The notes under the pieces were generated by a model that was not told the origin of the DNA, ran no database searches, and saw only the letters and a program-made list of their open reading frames with translations. Of a DNA stretch of 64,000 bases, positions 1-11,477 are shown piece after piece. Source of the stretch: Mesorhizobium sp. B2-4-3 (lineage in GTDB: Bacteria > Pseudomonadota > Alphaproteobacteria > Rhizobiales > Rhizobiaceae); NCBI RefSeq assembly GCF_006442815.1, contig NZ_VFVL01000019.1:48382-112381 (forward strand). Direction: 5' to 3'. The position numbers and the translations under genes are program-made. How positions within the stretch are numbered: position 1 is the stretch's first letter; each line of letters begins with the position of its first letter.

Positions 1-650
1 ATACGTATGAGCGCGCGCTCGCCTCGGCGGACTGGGTGCGCAACCGCCTGACCTTCGACATTGCCGGGCTCGATGTCGGCGGCGGTTTTCCCGCCGAATA
101 CGGCCATGATCCCAATCGCAGGCACATCGAGATGCCGTCGCTCGGCCAATTGATGTCGCGGCTGGCCGGCGACCTGAAAGAATATCAGTTCGACCAGATG
201 CCCTTGGTAGCCGAACCCGGACGCGTGATCGTGGCGCGGTGCCTGTCGCTGATCGTGCGTGTGCTGTTGCGCAAAGGCAAGCGGCTCTACATCAATGACG
301 GCATCTGGGCGTCGCTGTCGGATTCATGGACCGGCAAGATCACGCTGCCGGCGCGCTTCATTCCCGATCCCGCAATCCGTACCCGCAACGGCAACGAGAA
401 AACCATCGTGCCGTTCAAGGTCTGCGGCGCAACCTGCGATTCCGTCGATATCCTGTCCCGGCCGTTCTGGCTGCCGGAAACGGTCGACACCGGCGACTGG
501 ATCGAGATCGGCCATATCGGCGCCTACTCGCTGTCGCTCAGGACACGCTTCAACGGCTTCTACCCCGATACATTCGTCGAGGTGACGACGCCGTTCGACG
601 AGGGCGATGCGCCGCAGGGCTTCGCCAGCCTGGAGACGATGGCGGATTAG
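1..650 (+). CDS. PLP-dependent type III ornithine/lysine/diaminopimelate-family decarboxylase, C-terminal part
   Basis: The 5' part lies before the window; the open frame enters at base 3 with no start needed. The visible part shows the hallmarks of fold-type III basic amino acid decarboxylases: an LDVGGGFP glycine loop near the start, the EPGR phosphate-binding motif (nt 213-224) and the CGATCDSVD block (nt 422-448), whose Cys and Asp belong to the active site formed across the dimer. The enzyme would decarboxylate ornithine or lysine to putrescine or cadaverine in the cytoplasm. The PLP lysine must lie upstream and cannot be seen. Its TAG stop is the first element of a heptad-repeat array. 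Family assignment is firm; substrate is not. Confidence 0.85.
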   Translation, partial: TYERALASADWVRNRLTFDIAGLDVGGGFPAEYGHDPNRRHIEMPSLGQLMSRLAGDLKEYQFDQMPLVAEPGRVIVARCLSLIVRVLLRKGKRLYINDGIWASLSDSWTGKITLPARFIPDPAIRTRNGNEKTIVPFKVCGATCDSVDILSRPFWLPETVDTGDWIEIGHIGAYSLSLRTRFNGFYPDTFVEVTTPFDEGDAPQGFASLETMAD

Positions 651-746
651 GCAGTAGGGATTAGGCAGTAGGCAATAGGGGTTTACAACCTGTGGCCCAA
701 AATGGATTTTCGCCTACTGCCTACTGCCTACTGCCTAGGTCCTACA
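646..746. repeat. Inverted arrays of a degenerate heptamer (AGTAGGC / GCCTACT)
   Basis: Left array (about 646-684) repeats units of the form AGTAGGG, ATTAGGC, AGTAGGC. The right array (about 711-746) carries the complement CCTACTG three times plus degenerate units. They face each other across about 26 bp and would form a long hairpin. The arrays contain the stop codons of both flanking convergent genes, so they may act as a two-way terminator or be a mobile or slippage-generated repeat. There is no long T run. Confidence 0.7.
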
Positions 747-1920
747 GCTTCGCCAACAGCTCGGGCGTCGGCCAACCGTCCACCGGCAGGCCAAGCCGCA
801 TCTGCTCCTTGCGGATCGCCTCGCGTGTGTTGGTGCCCAGGATGCCGTCGACGGTGCCGACGTCGTAACCCTTGGCCTCGAGCTTGGTCTGCAGCGCCTT
901 CATCTGGTCGCCGCTCAGGCCTTGCTCGGGCGTGCGCGGATCGAATTGCGGCGCGCCGGCAAGGCGGGTCGCAAGCACCGCCGCCGTCAGCGCGTAGGTG
1001 AAGGACTGGTTCCATTCCAGATAGACGTCGAAATTGTCGTAGGTCAGGAAGGCGGGACCCTTGCGGCCCATCGGCAGCGCCAGGCCAGCCTTGAGGCCAT
1101 TGTCGATGAGCGGGTTGCCGTTGGGTTCGGTGACACCCCATTGCGCCCATTGCGACAGCGGCAGCTTGTTGGTGCGGCCGGTCTGGTCCCATGGCATCTC
1201 GTCGGGGACGCGCACTTCCTGGACCCAGGGCTGGTCGCGCTTCCAGCCGCGCGACATGATCTTGTCGGCCGTGGTCATGATGACGTCCGGCACGCTGCTC
1301 CTCAGATCGACCTTGCCGTCTCCGTCGCCGTCGACGCCGCGCGCCAGATAGTCGGTCGGCAGGATCTGCGTCTGGCCGATCTCGCCGGCCCAGGCGCCCT
1401 TGACGTCGGCCGGCAGCACGCCGCGGTCGATCAAGGTGAGCAGCGGCACCAATTGCTGCCGAAACAGCTGGGGACGACGGCAATCATGCGAAAGCGTCAC
1501 CAGAGCATCGAGGGTATGGAAGTCGCCCTGCACGGCGCCGAAGTCGGTCTCCAGTCCCCAGAAAGCCGCGATGATCGCTGGCTGGACGCCGAACTCCTTG
1601 TCGGCACGGTCGAAGACATCGGCATATTTCTTCAGATTGGCCGCACCCTGCTTCAGGCGGTAGGCCGAAATCATGCGGTTGGAGAATTCGGTGAAAGTCT
1701 GGGTGAAGACGCCCTGGGCGCGGTCGCGGGCCAATGCCCGCTGGTCGATGGCGGCGTCCTCCAGCGCGTCGAGCCCGACGGCGCCGACGCCGGCTGCCTT
1801 GGCTTCTGCCGCGACGCCCTGTTTCCAGGCCTCAAAATCGCCGCCGCATTCCTGCGCCGCCGCGGGCAGCGCAAGCGCGCCGACAAAGAGCGCCGCCAGG
1901 ATTTCAACGCGCAATCGCAT
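742..1920 (-). CDS. Periplasmic lytic murein transglycosylase, MltB-like (SLT_2) with C-terminal peptidoglycan-binding domain
   Basis: Cleaves the MurNAc-GlcNAc bond of peptidoglycan with 1,6-anhydro product formation. The 392-residue protein starts with a Sec signal peptide (MRLRVEILAALFVGALALP..AAA). It then has the MltB core with FWGLETDFG, whose Glu (about residue 124) is the expected catalytic acid, GEIGQTQILPTDY, and a PG_binding_1 domain at about 335-390 (DGILGTNTREAI). The start at 1920 is preferred over an in-frame Met 33 nt upstream because AAAGGAAAG sits just before it and the signal peptide then begins properly. It stands alone, convergent with the decarboxylase; a GH25 muramidase lies upstream on the same strand. 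Confidence 0.9.
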   Translation of the reverse strand: MRLRVEILAALFVGALALPAAAQECGGDFEAWKQGVAAEAKAAGVGAVGLDALEDAAIDQRALARDRAQGVFTQTFTEFSNRMISAYRLKQGAANLKKYADVFDRADKEFGVQPAIIAAFWGLETDFGAVQGDFHTLDALVTLSHDCRRPQLFRQQLVPLLTLIDRGVLPADVKGAWAGEIGQTQILPTDYLARGVDGDGDGKVDLRSSVPDVIMTTADKIMSRGWKRDQPWVQEVRVPDEMPWDQTGRTNKLPLSQWAQWGVTEPNGNPLIDNGLKAGLALPMGRKGPAFLTYDNFDVYLEWNQSFTYALTAAVLATRLAGAPQFDPRTPEQGLSGDQMKALQTKLEAKGYDVGTVDGILGTNTREAIRKEQMRLGLPVDGWPTPELLAKL

Positions 1921-2103
1921 CGCTTTCCTTTCGAGACCGGCGCATGACCCCATCGTGACCCCGGACGGGATCGGACGGGCGCATGCGAGGATTTCAAAAT
2001 TCAGGAGCCTCGCCAGGCACTCGCACGAGCACGCCGCTCCAGATTACCAGCGGTTGCATGTTTCGCCGCCCGCCGTGTCGAAAAGCAGGCGTGGGATCGG
2101 ATG

Positions 2104-2895
2104 TCAACGGGTGTTCTGCCGCAGCCACTTCTTCCAGGCGGCTTCCGAGCCGTTGAAGACGTTGATGTCCGATTTGCCGGTCATGCCGGGCACGATACCG
2201 GTGCCGGTGTACTGCCAGAAGGTGAAGGGGTGGCCGCCGTATTTGTCGCGCGGATGCCCGGCGACCGAGCGCAGCCAATAGGGATAGCCGCGGAAGGTCG
2301 CCAGCTGGTTGTCGTCGAAGAAGTCGAGCGAGGTGTAGATGATCGGCTTCTTGCCGTAATAGCGCTCGACCATTTGCAGGAAGACGGTCATCTCGCTGCG
2401 CACCGTGGCCGGATCGGGGCGCAGCCTGCAGGTCGGCGATTTCGGGTTCCATTCCATGTCGAGCACCGGCGGCATTGCCGACGGGTCTCTCGGGACATTG
2501 GCGATGAACCAGCGCGCCTGGGTTTCGGCCGGCGTGCAGAAATAGAAGAAATGATAGGCTGCACGCGGGACGCCGGCGGCCCTTGTGCGCGCCCAGTGCT
2601 CGTTGAAATAGTCGTCGAAGCGGTCGCCGCCTTCCGTCGCCTTGATGAAGGCGAAGGAGATGCCGCTGGCCCTGGCGATCGGCCAGTCGACCGAGGTCTG
2701 GTATTTGGAAACATCCGTGCCGTGGATGGCGTAGGTCCACGGCGCGCCGCTGTCCCACTCATGCGGCTTGGAATCATCGAATTTGGGCGCGCGAACGGCA
2801 ACCGCCGGCGAGGACGGCGACAATGGTGAGAGGTCCTCCACGGTCGAGCAAGCGCCCAGCAGCGTAAGCATCAGGATGGCCGCAAGACGGCGCAT
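2104..2895 (-). CDS. GH25-family muramidase lipoprotein (lysozyme-like)
   Basis: Predicted 1,4-beta-N-acetylmuramidase anchored as a lipoprotein: signal peptide with lipobox LLGAC, modified Cys at residue 16. The GH25 barrel begins at DVSKYQ (Asp61) and contains the acidic pair in LDMEWN (Asp146, Glu148), the expected catalytic residues, with later family blocks PIIYTSLDFF and FTFWQYTG. The length of 263 residues is normal for GH25 with an N-terminal linker. It likely acts on the cell wall from the periplasmic side of a membrane. The spacing to the upstream neighbour gives no sign of an operon. Confidence 0.9.
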   Translation of the reverse strand: MRRLAAILMLTLLGACSTVEDLSPLSPSSPAVAVRAPKFDDSKPHEWDSGAPWTYAIHGTDVSKYQTSVDWPIARASGISFAFIKATEGGDRFDDYFNEHWARTRAAGVPRAAYHFFYFCTPAETQARWFIANVPRDPSAMPPVLDMEWNPKSPTCRLRPDPATVRSEMTVFLQMVERYYGKKPIIYTSLDFFDDNQLATFRGYPYWLRSVAGHPRDKYGGHPFTFWQYTGTGIVPGMTGKSDINVFNGSEAAWKKWLRQNTR

Positions 2896-3002
2896 GATAT
2901 TCCCCGAGCCGGGATCAGCCGGCCGCTGATGGGTCCTTCATTGATGGTGGTCGCTTACGCGGTCCCCCTCCGGACGATCGCCCCACAGGACCGCCCCGGT
3001 TC

Positions 3003-3060
3003 ATTCCGTCTTCCAAGTCGTTGTCCCAAAACCGCTGCGCACTTTTGGGCGACATGGAAT
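3003..3060. repeat. Palindromic intergenic repeat, family A
   Basis: Nested perfect arms: ATTCC/GGAAT (3003-3007, 3056-3060), GTCG/CGAC (3017-3020, 3050-3053) and CCCAAAA/TTTTGGG (3025-3031, 3043-3049). The same core (GTTGTCCCA..CCGC..GGGCGACAT) recurs at 53762-53810 and in a decayed form near 13896-13930, so it is a dispersed repeat family. It lies in the 286-bp gap between the GH25 gene and the serine hydrolase. Confidence 0.85.
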
Positions 3061-3181
3061 CAGTTGATCGCCGAACATGGTTGATAATCCATTGACGGCG
3101 CTCGACAGCACCGATGATTTTGCGGAAGCAATGGCGGCAAATCGATGACATAAATCGAGCCGGAGACTCCAAAGGGCGGAA

Positions 3182-4567
3182 ATGATGCGGGCTGTCGCGA
3201 AGTTCATCAAGTGGCTGCTTGGCCTTGTGATCCTGGCGGTGGTCGCGCTCTTCGCCTGGCTTTATTTCGCCCCGCCGGAACTCATCCGCGTCGGTTCCGG
3301 CTATTCGGCCAAGATCGTCTGCTCGAACGTCTTCATCGCCGGCCGCGACGCCAAAGAGGTGCTGGCTGTCGACGTGCAGGCGCCGGGCCATCCGCTGCTC
3401 AGGCTGATGAAGGTCTCCGTCGACAAGGAGAGGGGGCTGGTTTCGGCGGGCCTGCTCTGGGTTCTCGGCAAGAGCGTCGCCGTCGAGCGCGACGGTGTCG
3501 GCTGCGCCTCGGTTCCCGATGGTGACACCGGCAAGGCAAGGCAGACGTCGCTGCGCGCGGCGGCCTCCACGCCGGCGCAGCCGGACGCGCTTTGGCCCGA
3601 CGGCGAACGGGTGGATGCTTCGCAGAACCCCGAGATCGCGAAGATCGTCGACGATGCCGCCATGGCGGGCACGGGTATGCGAGCGATCGTTGTGGTGAAA
3701 AACGGGCGCGTCGTCGCCGAGCGTTATGGCGACGGCTTTTCCGCCAAGACGCCGCTGCTCGGCTGGTCGATGACCAAGACGGTGAATGGCGCGATCGTCG
3801 GCACGCTGGTCAAGGACGGCAAGATGGCCATCGACAACAAGGGCCTGTTCAAGCCGTGGAAGGCCGATGGGCGCGCCGCCATCAGCCTTGCCGACATGAT
3901 GGCGATGTCGAGCGGGCTCGAATTCAACGAGGATTATGGCGAGGTCGCCGACGTGACGCGCATGCTCTATCTCGAGCCGGACATGGCAGGCTTCGCCGAG
4001 GCCAAGCCGCTGAGTGGCGAGGTGGGAAAAGTGTTTTCCTATTCGAGCGGCACGGCTGTGATGTTGTCGCGGCTGTGGCAGGACGCGATCGGCGACAAGA
4101 CGAAGGCGCTGGCATGGCCGCGCACGGCGCTGTTCGAGCCGCTCGGCATGCATAGCGCCGTTCTCGAGACCGACGAGCAAGGCACTTTCGTCGGCTCGTC
4201 CTATCTCTACGCGACGGCGCATGACTGGGCGAGGTTCGGCCAGTTCCTGATGCAGGGCGGGACCTGGAACGGCAACCAGATCCTGCCTGCCGGTTTCGTC
4301 GACTGGATGCGCGAGCCGGCGCCGGCCTCGAAAGTCTACGGCAAGGGCCAATTGTGGATCGAAGGTCCGGGCGACGAGGGAAATCCCGGCGCGGGCGTCG
4401 CTGCAGGCCTGCCCAAGGACACCTACTGGATGGAGGGCCATGATGGCCAGACGGTGGCGATCATCCCCTCGGAGCAACTGGTCGTGGTACGGCTTGGCCT
4501 GACCCCGGCCAAGTTCGGCTATCGTCCACAGACGATGGTGGGAGCGCTGGTGAAGGCGCTGCACTAG
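3182..4567 (+). CDS. Membrane-anchored beta-lactamase-fold serine hydrolase (class C-like)
   Basis: 461 residues. An N-terminal membrane segment (about residues 6-29) is followed by a small N-terminal region and a beta-lactamase/esterase-type catalytic domain. The nucleophile motif SMTK is at 196-199, the YSS tyrosine motif at about 287, and HDG at 420-422 stands in for the KTG/HxG triad. Proteins of this family act as esterases, amidases or D-amino peptidases; the substrate cannot be read from sequence. ATG at 3182 and at 3185 are both possible starts and differ by one residue. It is monocistronic and convergent with the HigBA pair. Confidence 0.85.
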   Translation: MMRAVAKFIKWLLGLVILAVVALFAWLYFAPPELIRVGSGYSAKIVCSNVFIAGRDAKEVLAVDVQAPGHPLLRLMKVSVDKERGLVSAGLLWVLGKSVAVERDGVGCASVPDGDTGKARQTSLRAAASTPAQPDALWPDGERVDASQNPEIAKIVDDAAMAGTGMRAIVVVKNGRVVAERYGDGFSAKTPLLGWSMTKTVNGAIVGTLVKDGKMAIDNKGLFKPWKADGRAAISLADMMAMSSGLEFNEDYGEVADVTRMLYLEPDMAGFAEAKPLSGEVGKVFSYSSGTAVMLSRLWQDAIGDKTKALAWPRTALFEPLGMHSAVLETDEQGTFVGSSYLYATAHDWARFGQFLMQGGTWNGNQILPAGFVDWMREPAPASKVYGKGQLWIEGPGDEGNPGAGVAAGLPKDTYWMEGHDGQTVAIIPSEQLVVVRLGLTPAKFGYRPQTMVGALVKALH

Positions 4568-4603
4568 CTAGAGGGATGTGATCGACAGTCGCCGCAAGCG
4601 TGC

Positions 4604-4912
4604 TTATGCGGCGGTCGGCAAAGGTTTGGCGCGGTCCACACGCGCCCGCTCATCGGGCGAGTTCATGACCTGCCAAAGATCGTTGCGGCGTTGGACGTTC
4701 AGCCAGAAATCCGGGCTGTTGCCGAACACCCGCGCCAAAATGAGTGCGGTCGCTGCCGTCACGCTGCGGCGGTCGTTGCACAATTCGTTCACGTGCTTGC
4801 GCTGGACACCCATTGCCTCGGCCAGAGCGGCTTGCGTCAAGCCAAGCGGGTGCATGAACTCCTCCGTGAGGATTTCGCCAACCGTTGCGGGCTTGCGTGC
4901 GGTCATCAACAT
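4604..4912 (-). CDS. higA: HigA-family antitoxin, XRE helix-turn-helix
   Basis: About 102 residues. An XRE-type helix-turn-helix (GLTQAALAEAMGVQRKHVNELCNDRRSVT) is followed by the HigA signature of the addiction-module antidote family (LARVFGNSPDFWLNVQRRNDLW). It should neutralise the adjacent toxin and repress the shared promoter. ATG at 4912 is preceded by GGTGAGGTGAG; a second ATG two codons in (4906) is also usable. It lies 8 nt downstream of higB, in the toxin-first order typical of hig modules. Confidence 0.92.
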   Translation of the reverse strand: MLMTARKPATVGEILTEEFMHPLGLTQAALAEAMGVQRKHVNELCNDRRSVTAATALILARVFGNSPDFWLNVQRRNDLWQVMNSPDERARVDRAKPLPTAA

Positions 4913-4920
4913 GTCTCACC

Positions 4921-5229
4921 TCACCTATAGCTGTGGTCGTCAAGATAGATGTCCGACGCCTCACCCCGGCCGCCATCCCAGCGGAAAACCAATCGCCATT
5001 GCTTGTTGACCCGTATGGTGACCCGTATGGAATGAAAGCCTTCGAGATTGCCGCGTAACTTTTCGAAGTGGTTGCTGGGTGGCACTCGCAAATCCTGGTC
5101 GGTAGCAGCGTCATCGATCATCTGGAGCTTGCGGAACAAGCGGCTTTCCAGATCAGACGGAATGTTGCGGGAGTGGGTATCGTCAACGAAGAAGGCCTGC
5201 AGCCACCCATCTCTAAATCCGACGATCAT
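4921..5229 (-). CDS. higB: HigB toxin, RelE-like mRNA interferase
   Basis: A ribosome-dependent mRNA interferase is expected. The protein starts MIVGFRDGWLQAFF and continues with the HigB family pattern: RLFRKLQMIDDAATDQDLRVPP, then HFEKLRGN, then WRLVFRW and the C-terminal DIYLDDHSYR. The ATG at 5229 gives about 102 residues, the normal family length, with GGAAG just upstream; an in-frame extension to 5280 would run back through the promoter and is rejected. It forms an operon with higA. Its promoter region holds a TGGTA..TACCA inverted repeat. Confidence 0.9.
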   Translation of the reverse strand: MIVGFRDGWLQAFFVDDTHSRNIPSDLESRLFRKLQMIDDAATDQDLRVPPSNHFEKLRGNLEGFHSIRVTIRVNKQWRLVFRWDGGRGEASDIYLDDHSYR

Positions 5230-5241
5230 CGCATGCTTCCA

Positions 5242-5260
5242 TGGTAGTGATAATGTACCA
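5242..5260. promoter_or_regulatory. Candidate HigA operator
   Basis: Inverted repeat TGGTA (5242-5246) and TACCA (5256-5260), separated by 9 bp, lies 12 bp upstream of the higB start in an AT-richer patch. Position and symmetry fit autoregulation by HigA; the arms are short, so this is tentative. Confidence 0.4.
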
Positions 5261-5322
5261 CTCCTTGGGTCATTTTGCAATCGCGCGGTCTATTGCCCGT
5301 GTCTGCTGCCGGCTGATGGGCT

Positions 5323-6000
5323 TTAAGTTGCGAAATCAGGTAGCGATCCGATCACGCCGAGCCAGGCATAGCCGCGATAAAGCGTGCGGAAACGGAAGGT
5401 TGCGCCGGTGCGCTCGGATTCCGATTCAAGCACGTCGCGCAGAGAGGCGCGCGGCTCGACATGGAACTTCCGCAGCCAGCCGCGCAGCAAGGTTCTGAAC
5501 CAGCGCGGCAGGCCCTCCTGCTGGCCGAAATCGACGAGATGCAGCGAGCCGCCGGGGGCGAGCGCGGCGAGGGCAGCCGAAACCGTCTTTTCCCAGCCTG
5601 GGATCATCGACAGCGAATAGGAGACGAAGACCCGGTCGAAGCGTTCGATGCCGAAGAGAGCCTTGGCGTCGAAATCGGTGGCATCGCCGCGCGCCAGGCT
5701 GACCTTTGCTGCTAGGCCTTCACGGCCCATCGAGGCGTTTGCCGTTTCCAGCATCTCGGCCGAGATATCGAGACCGAAGAAGCGGGCGTCCGGATAGCGG
5801 CGGGCCGCAAGCACGATGTTGCGGCCGGTGCCGCAGCCGAGCTCCAGCACGGTGCCGCCTTGCGGCACGTCCAGCCCGTCGATCAGGCGGTCGCGGCCGA
5901 GCAGGTAGTATTTGCGGGTCAGATCATAGATGTGGCGCTGCCAGCGATAGACGCCGTCCATCAGTTCGGCATGGCCGGCAGGCAGCTCCGTCGTGCTCAT
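5323..6000 (-). CDS. btaB: BtaB-like S-adenosylmethionine-dependent N-methyltransferase (betaine lipid synthesis)
   Basis: Class I methyltransferase of 225 residues with the SAM motif LELGCGTGRN, the acidic FFGLDIS strand end and a later FVSYSLSMIPGW post-motif. Together with BtaA it would trimethylate diacylglyceryl-homoserine to DGTS, a phosphorus-free membrane lipid. The start ATG at 6000 overlaps the btaA stop as ATGA, showing translational coupling; a longer in-frame extension lies inside btaA and is rejected. The assignment rests on the pairing with a clear btaA and on family resemblance. It is likely phosphate-regulated through the Pho box upstream of btaA. Confidence 0.88.
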   Translation of the reverse strand: MSTTELPAGHAELMDGVYRWQRHIYDLTRKYYLLGRDRLIDGLDVPQGGTVLELGCGTGRNIVLAARRYPDARFFGLDISAEMLETANASMGREGLAAKVSLARGDATDFDAKALFGIERFDRVFVSYSLSMIPGWEKTVSAALAALAPGGSLHLVDFGQQEGLPRWFRTLLRGWLRKFHVEPRASLRDVLESESERTGATFRFRTLYRGYAWLGVIGSLPDFAT

Positions 6001-7244
6001 GCGGCGCGCTTCACATAAAGGTGGAAGCCGCCGTAGATCGCCGAGCGGTCCTTCGCCGAGAATTCGAGCGAGGCGTCGGCCTCGTACGTCCACTGGTCGA
6101 GCAGCGAACTGGAGACGCGGCCGGGCAGCAGGCTGGGCTCGGCCGCGGTGCGGAAGATGACGCGGGCGCCGGCCGAAGCCGTGCGGGTGATCTCGGTCCA
6201 CAGCGCGTTGAGCAGGTCGTCGGTCATCCAGTCCTGCGCGTCGAGCAGGACGAAGCGGTCGACGGTGCCGGCGTCCTTGGCGGCCAGGAACTTGATCAGG
6301 TTGGCGTGGTGGATGGCGACGCGGTCGATGTTGTCGCGGATCGTCTTGTAGTTGTTCTGTTCCAGATAGGCGGGCAGCGCCGCCTCACCGGGTTGCGGAT
6401 AGCGGCGGGCAAAGGCCTGCCAGGCGAAGTAATTGTTCTTGAGCGGAAAGTCGCAGGCGAGCTTTTCCAGGCGCGCCTTGAGCACGCTCGCCATCGAGCC
6501 GTCGCCGGAGGTGATCAGCGAATCGTACTGGGCCGGCGGGATGCCGAGGCCGAACAGCGAGGCTTTCCGCGAGGTCGCCCAGCGCAACAGCTTCTTGTCG
6601 AAAACGGGCGCCAGCTCCTCGTTGAAGAAACGGCGCTGCTCGCCGATGTTCTCGGCCTTCATGATGCCGGCCGGGTCGACACCGAACAGCTTGCCGACGC
6701 GATGGCCCATGGCGATGAAGAGGCCGAGCAGGCCGGTCTGGTAGAAGTTGCGGTCGAAGACCGAGATGCGGCGGCGCCCGCGCCAGTTGCGGCGCTCCCA
6801 GTAATGGCGGCTGACCGCATCGAGATGCGGCGCGATGAAGCGATCATAGGCGTCGGAATTGTGGCTGGTGCCGGCGGCGCCGAAGAAGCGGAAGAGATCG
6901 CCCTGCGACGGCAGGTGGCGCACCGCCTCCAGCTTCATGCGGTTCAGCGCGATGTGCGCGGCATTGAGATCGACGGCATCGATCCTGGCCGGCGAGCGGG
7001 TCAGGTAGGCCAGGATGTTGCAGCCGCCCGAGGCGATTGTGACGATGCGGTGGCCGGCGCCGAGCTGCATGGCCTCCATGTCGACATCCGGGTCTTCCCA
7101 GATCTGCGGATAGACGAGGCCGGAGAACAGGAAGGCGAACAACCGCTCGGAAATGCCGTCCTTCGACAATACGCGGTTCTGGTAGACGGCCTTTCCGACT
7201 TCCTTGCCTCGGCGATAAACGAGTTCTCCGGAAACATCCGACAT
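5997..7244 (-). CDS. btaA: BtaA, S-adenosylmethionine:diacylglycerol 3-amino-3-carboxypropyltransferase
   Basis: Transfers the 3-amino-3-carboxypropyl group of SAM to diacylglycerol, the first step of DGTS betaine-lipid synthesis at the membrane. The 415-residue protein shows the family blocks VYPQIWEDPDVDMEAM, IASGGCNILAYL (SAM-binding glycine region), AVDLNAAHIALNRMK and, near the C terminus, LLDAQDWM. The start at 7244 (MSDVSGELVYRRG) is chosen by family alignment; the longer frame to 7331 would run through the Pho box. It is first gene of btaAB, coupled to btaB by ATGA. A Pho box lies 49 bp upstream. Confidence 0.93.
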   Translation of the reverse strand: MSDVSGELVYRRGKEVGKAVYQNRVLSKDGISERLFAFLFSGLVYPQIWEDPDVDMEAMQLGAGHRIVTIASGGCNILAYLTRSPARIDAVDLNAAHIALNRMKLEAVRHLPSQGDLFRFFGAAGTSHNSDAYDRFIAPHLDAVSRHYWERRNWRGRRRISVFDRNFYQTGLLGLFIAMGHRVGKLFGVDPAGIMKAENIGEQRRFFNEELAPVFDKKLLRWATSRKASLFGLGIPPAQYDSLITSGDGSMASVLKARLEKLACDFPLKNNYFAWQAFARRYPQPGEAALPAYLEQNNYKTIRDNIDRVAIHHANLIKFLAAKDAGTVDRFVLLDAQDWMTDDLLNALWTEITRTASAGARVIFRTAAEPSLLPGRVSSSLLDQWTYEADASLEFSAKDRSAIYGGFHLYVKRAA

Positions 7245-7293
7245 GGCAAGGTGATTCCCCGTTTGCGTTGGCGCAAGCGGGTAGCGCAGCGGC

Positions 7294-7311
7294 ATGACAG
7301 GCAGGTGACAG
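7294..7311 (-). promoter_or_regulatory. Pho box upstream of btaAB
   Basis: Reading toward btaA the sequence is CTGTCAC-CTGC-CTGTCAT, two direct heptamers of the PhoB consensus CTGTCAY with the canonical 4-bp spacer. It lies 49 bp upstream of the btaA start, in the 83-bp gap after the hydantoinase gene. This predicts PhoB-activated transcription in low phosphate, which is the known control of DGTS synthesis in Sinorhizobium meliloti. Confidence 0.85.
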
Positions 7312-7327
7312 CCTGTTGACGCACATC

Positions 7328-10954
<3,627 letters not shown>

Positions 10955-11130
10955 TTTGCTTATCCATCATATCTTCGAGCGTATGTTCTGTTAGTTCGGG
11001 ATTTCGGCGCCAGCAATCGCAAGTTGATGTTACACATGGAAATGCAACGTTACGAAACCGGCGGGCCTGCTGATGCATTTCCCTGGCGACCGCTCACCGA
11101 AATGTGAGCGTCTGTTGAAGGAGAGATACC

Positions 11131-11343
11131 ATGAAGAAGCTCATTCTGGCGTCTATTTCGGCGCTCGCCCTGCTGGGGGTCGCGGCTTGCAGCGACAGTG
11201 GCACCGGCACCGACAATACCACCACGCAAAGCACCAATCCGCCGGCCAACGAGCAGCCCATGAAGCCGGCTTCGCCCGACGCTCCGAAGCCTGCTGAACC
11301 GGCTCCGGCAACAAATCCGGCTCCTGCCGCGCCCGCGCAGTAA
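11131..11343 (+). CDS. Small Pro/Ala-rich lipoprotein
   Basis: 70 residues. A signal peptide ends in lipobox VAAC, giving a lipidated Cys at about residue 20. The rest is low-complexity: a Ser/Thr/Asn stretch (SDSGTGTDNTTTQSTNPP) and then a Pro/Ala tail. No catalytic domain can exist in this length; it resembles short entericidin- or spacer-type lipoproteins by layout only, with no real family assignment. A good ribosome site (GGAGAGAT) precedes the ATG and an intrinsic terminator follows 20 nt after the stop, so this is a real monocistronic gene. Confidence 0.75.
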   Translation: MKKLILASISALALLGVAACSDSGTGTDNTTTQSTNPPANEQPMKPASPDAPKPAEPAPATNPAPAAPAQ

Positions 11344-11363
11344 GAGCCTGACAGACAGTATCG

Positions 11364-11394
11364 AGGAAGGCTGGCCTTGCCAGCCTTCCTTTTT
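11364..11394 (+). terminator. Rho-independent terminator
   Basis: Perfect 11-bp stem AGGAAGGCTGG / CCAGCCTTCCT (11364-11374, 11380-11390) with a 5-nt loop, followed by a T run; sits just after the small lipoprotein gene. Confidence 0.9.
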
Positions 11395-11477
11395 CGCCCT
11401 CGATCCCGCGCAGCGCGGGTCGCCTGCGGCATCGTCCCGGCTTGATAGAACCGCCCGGTTCGCACTATGAAGCCGGC

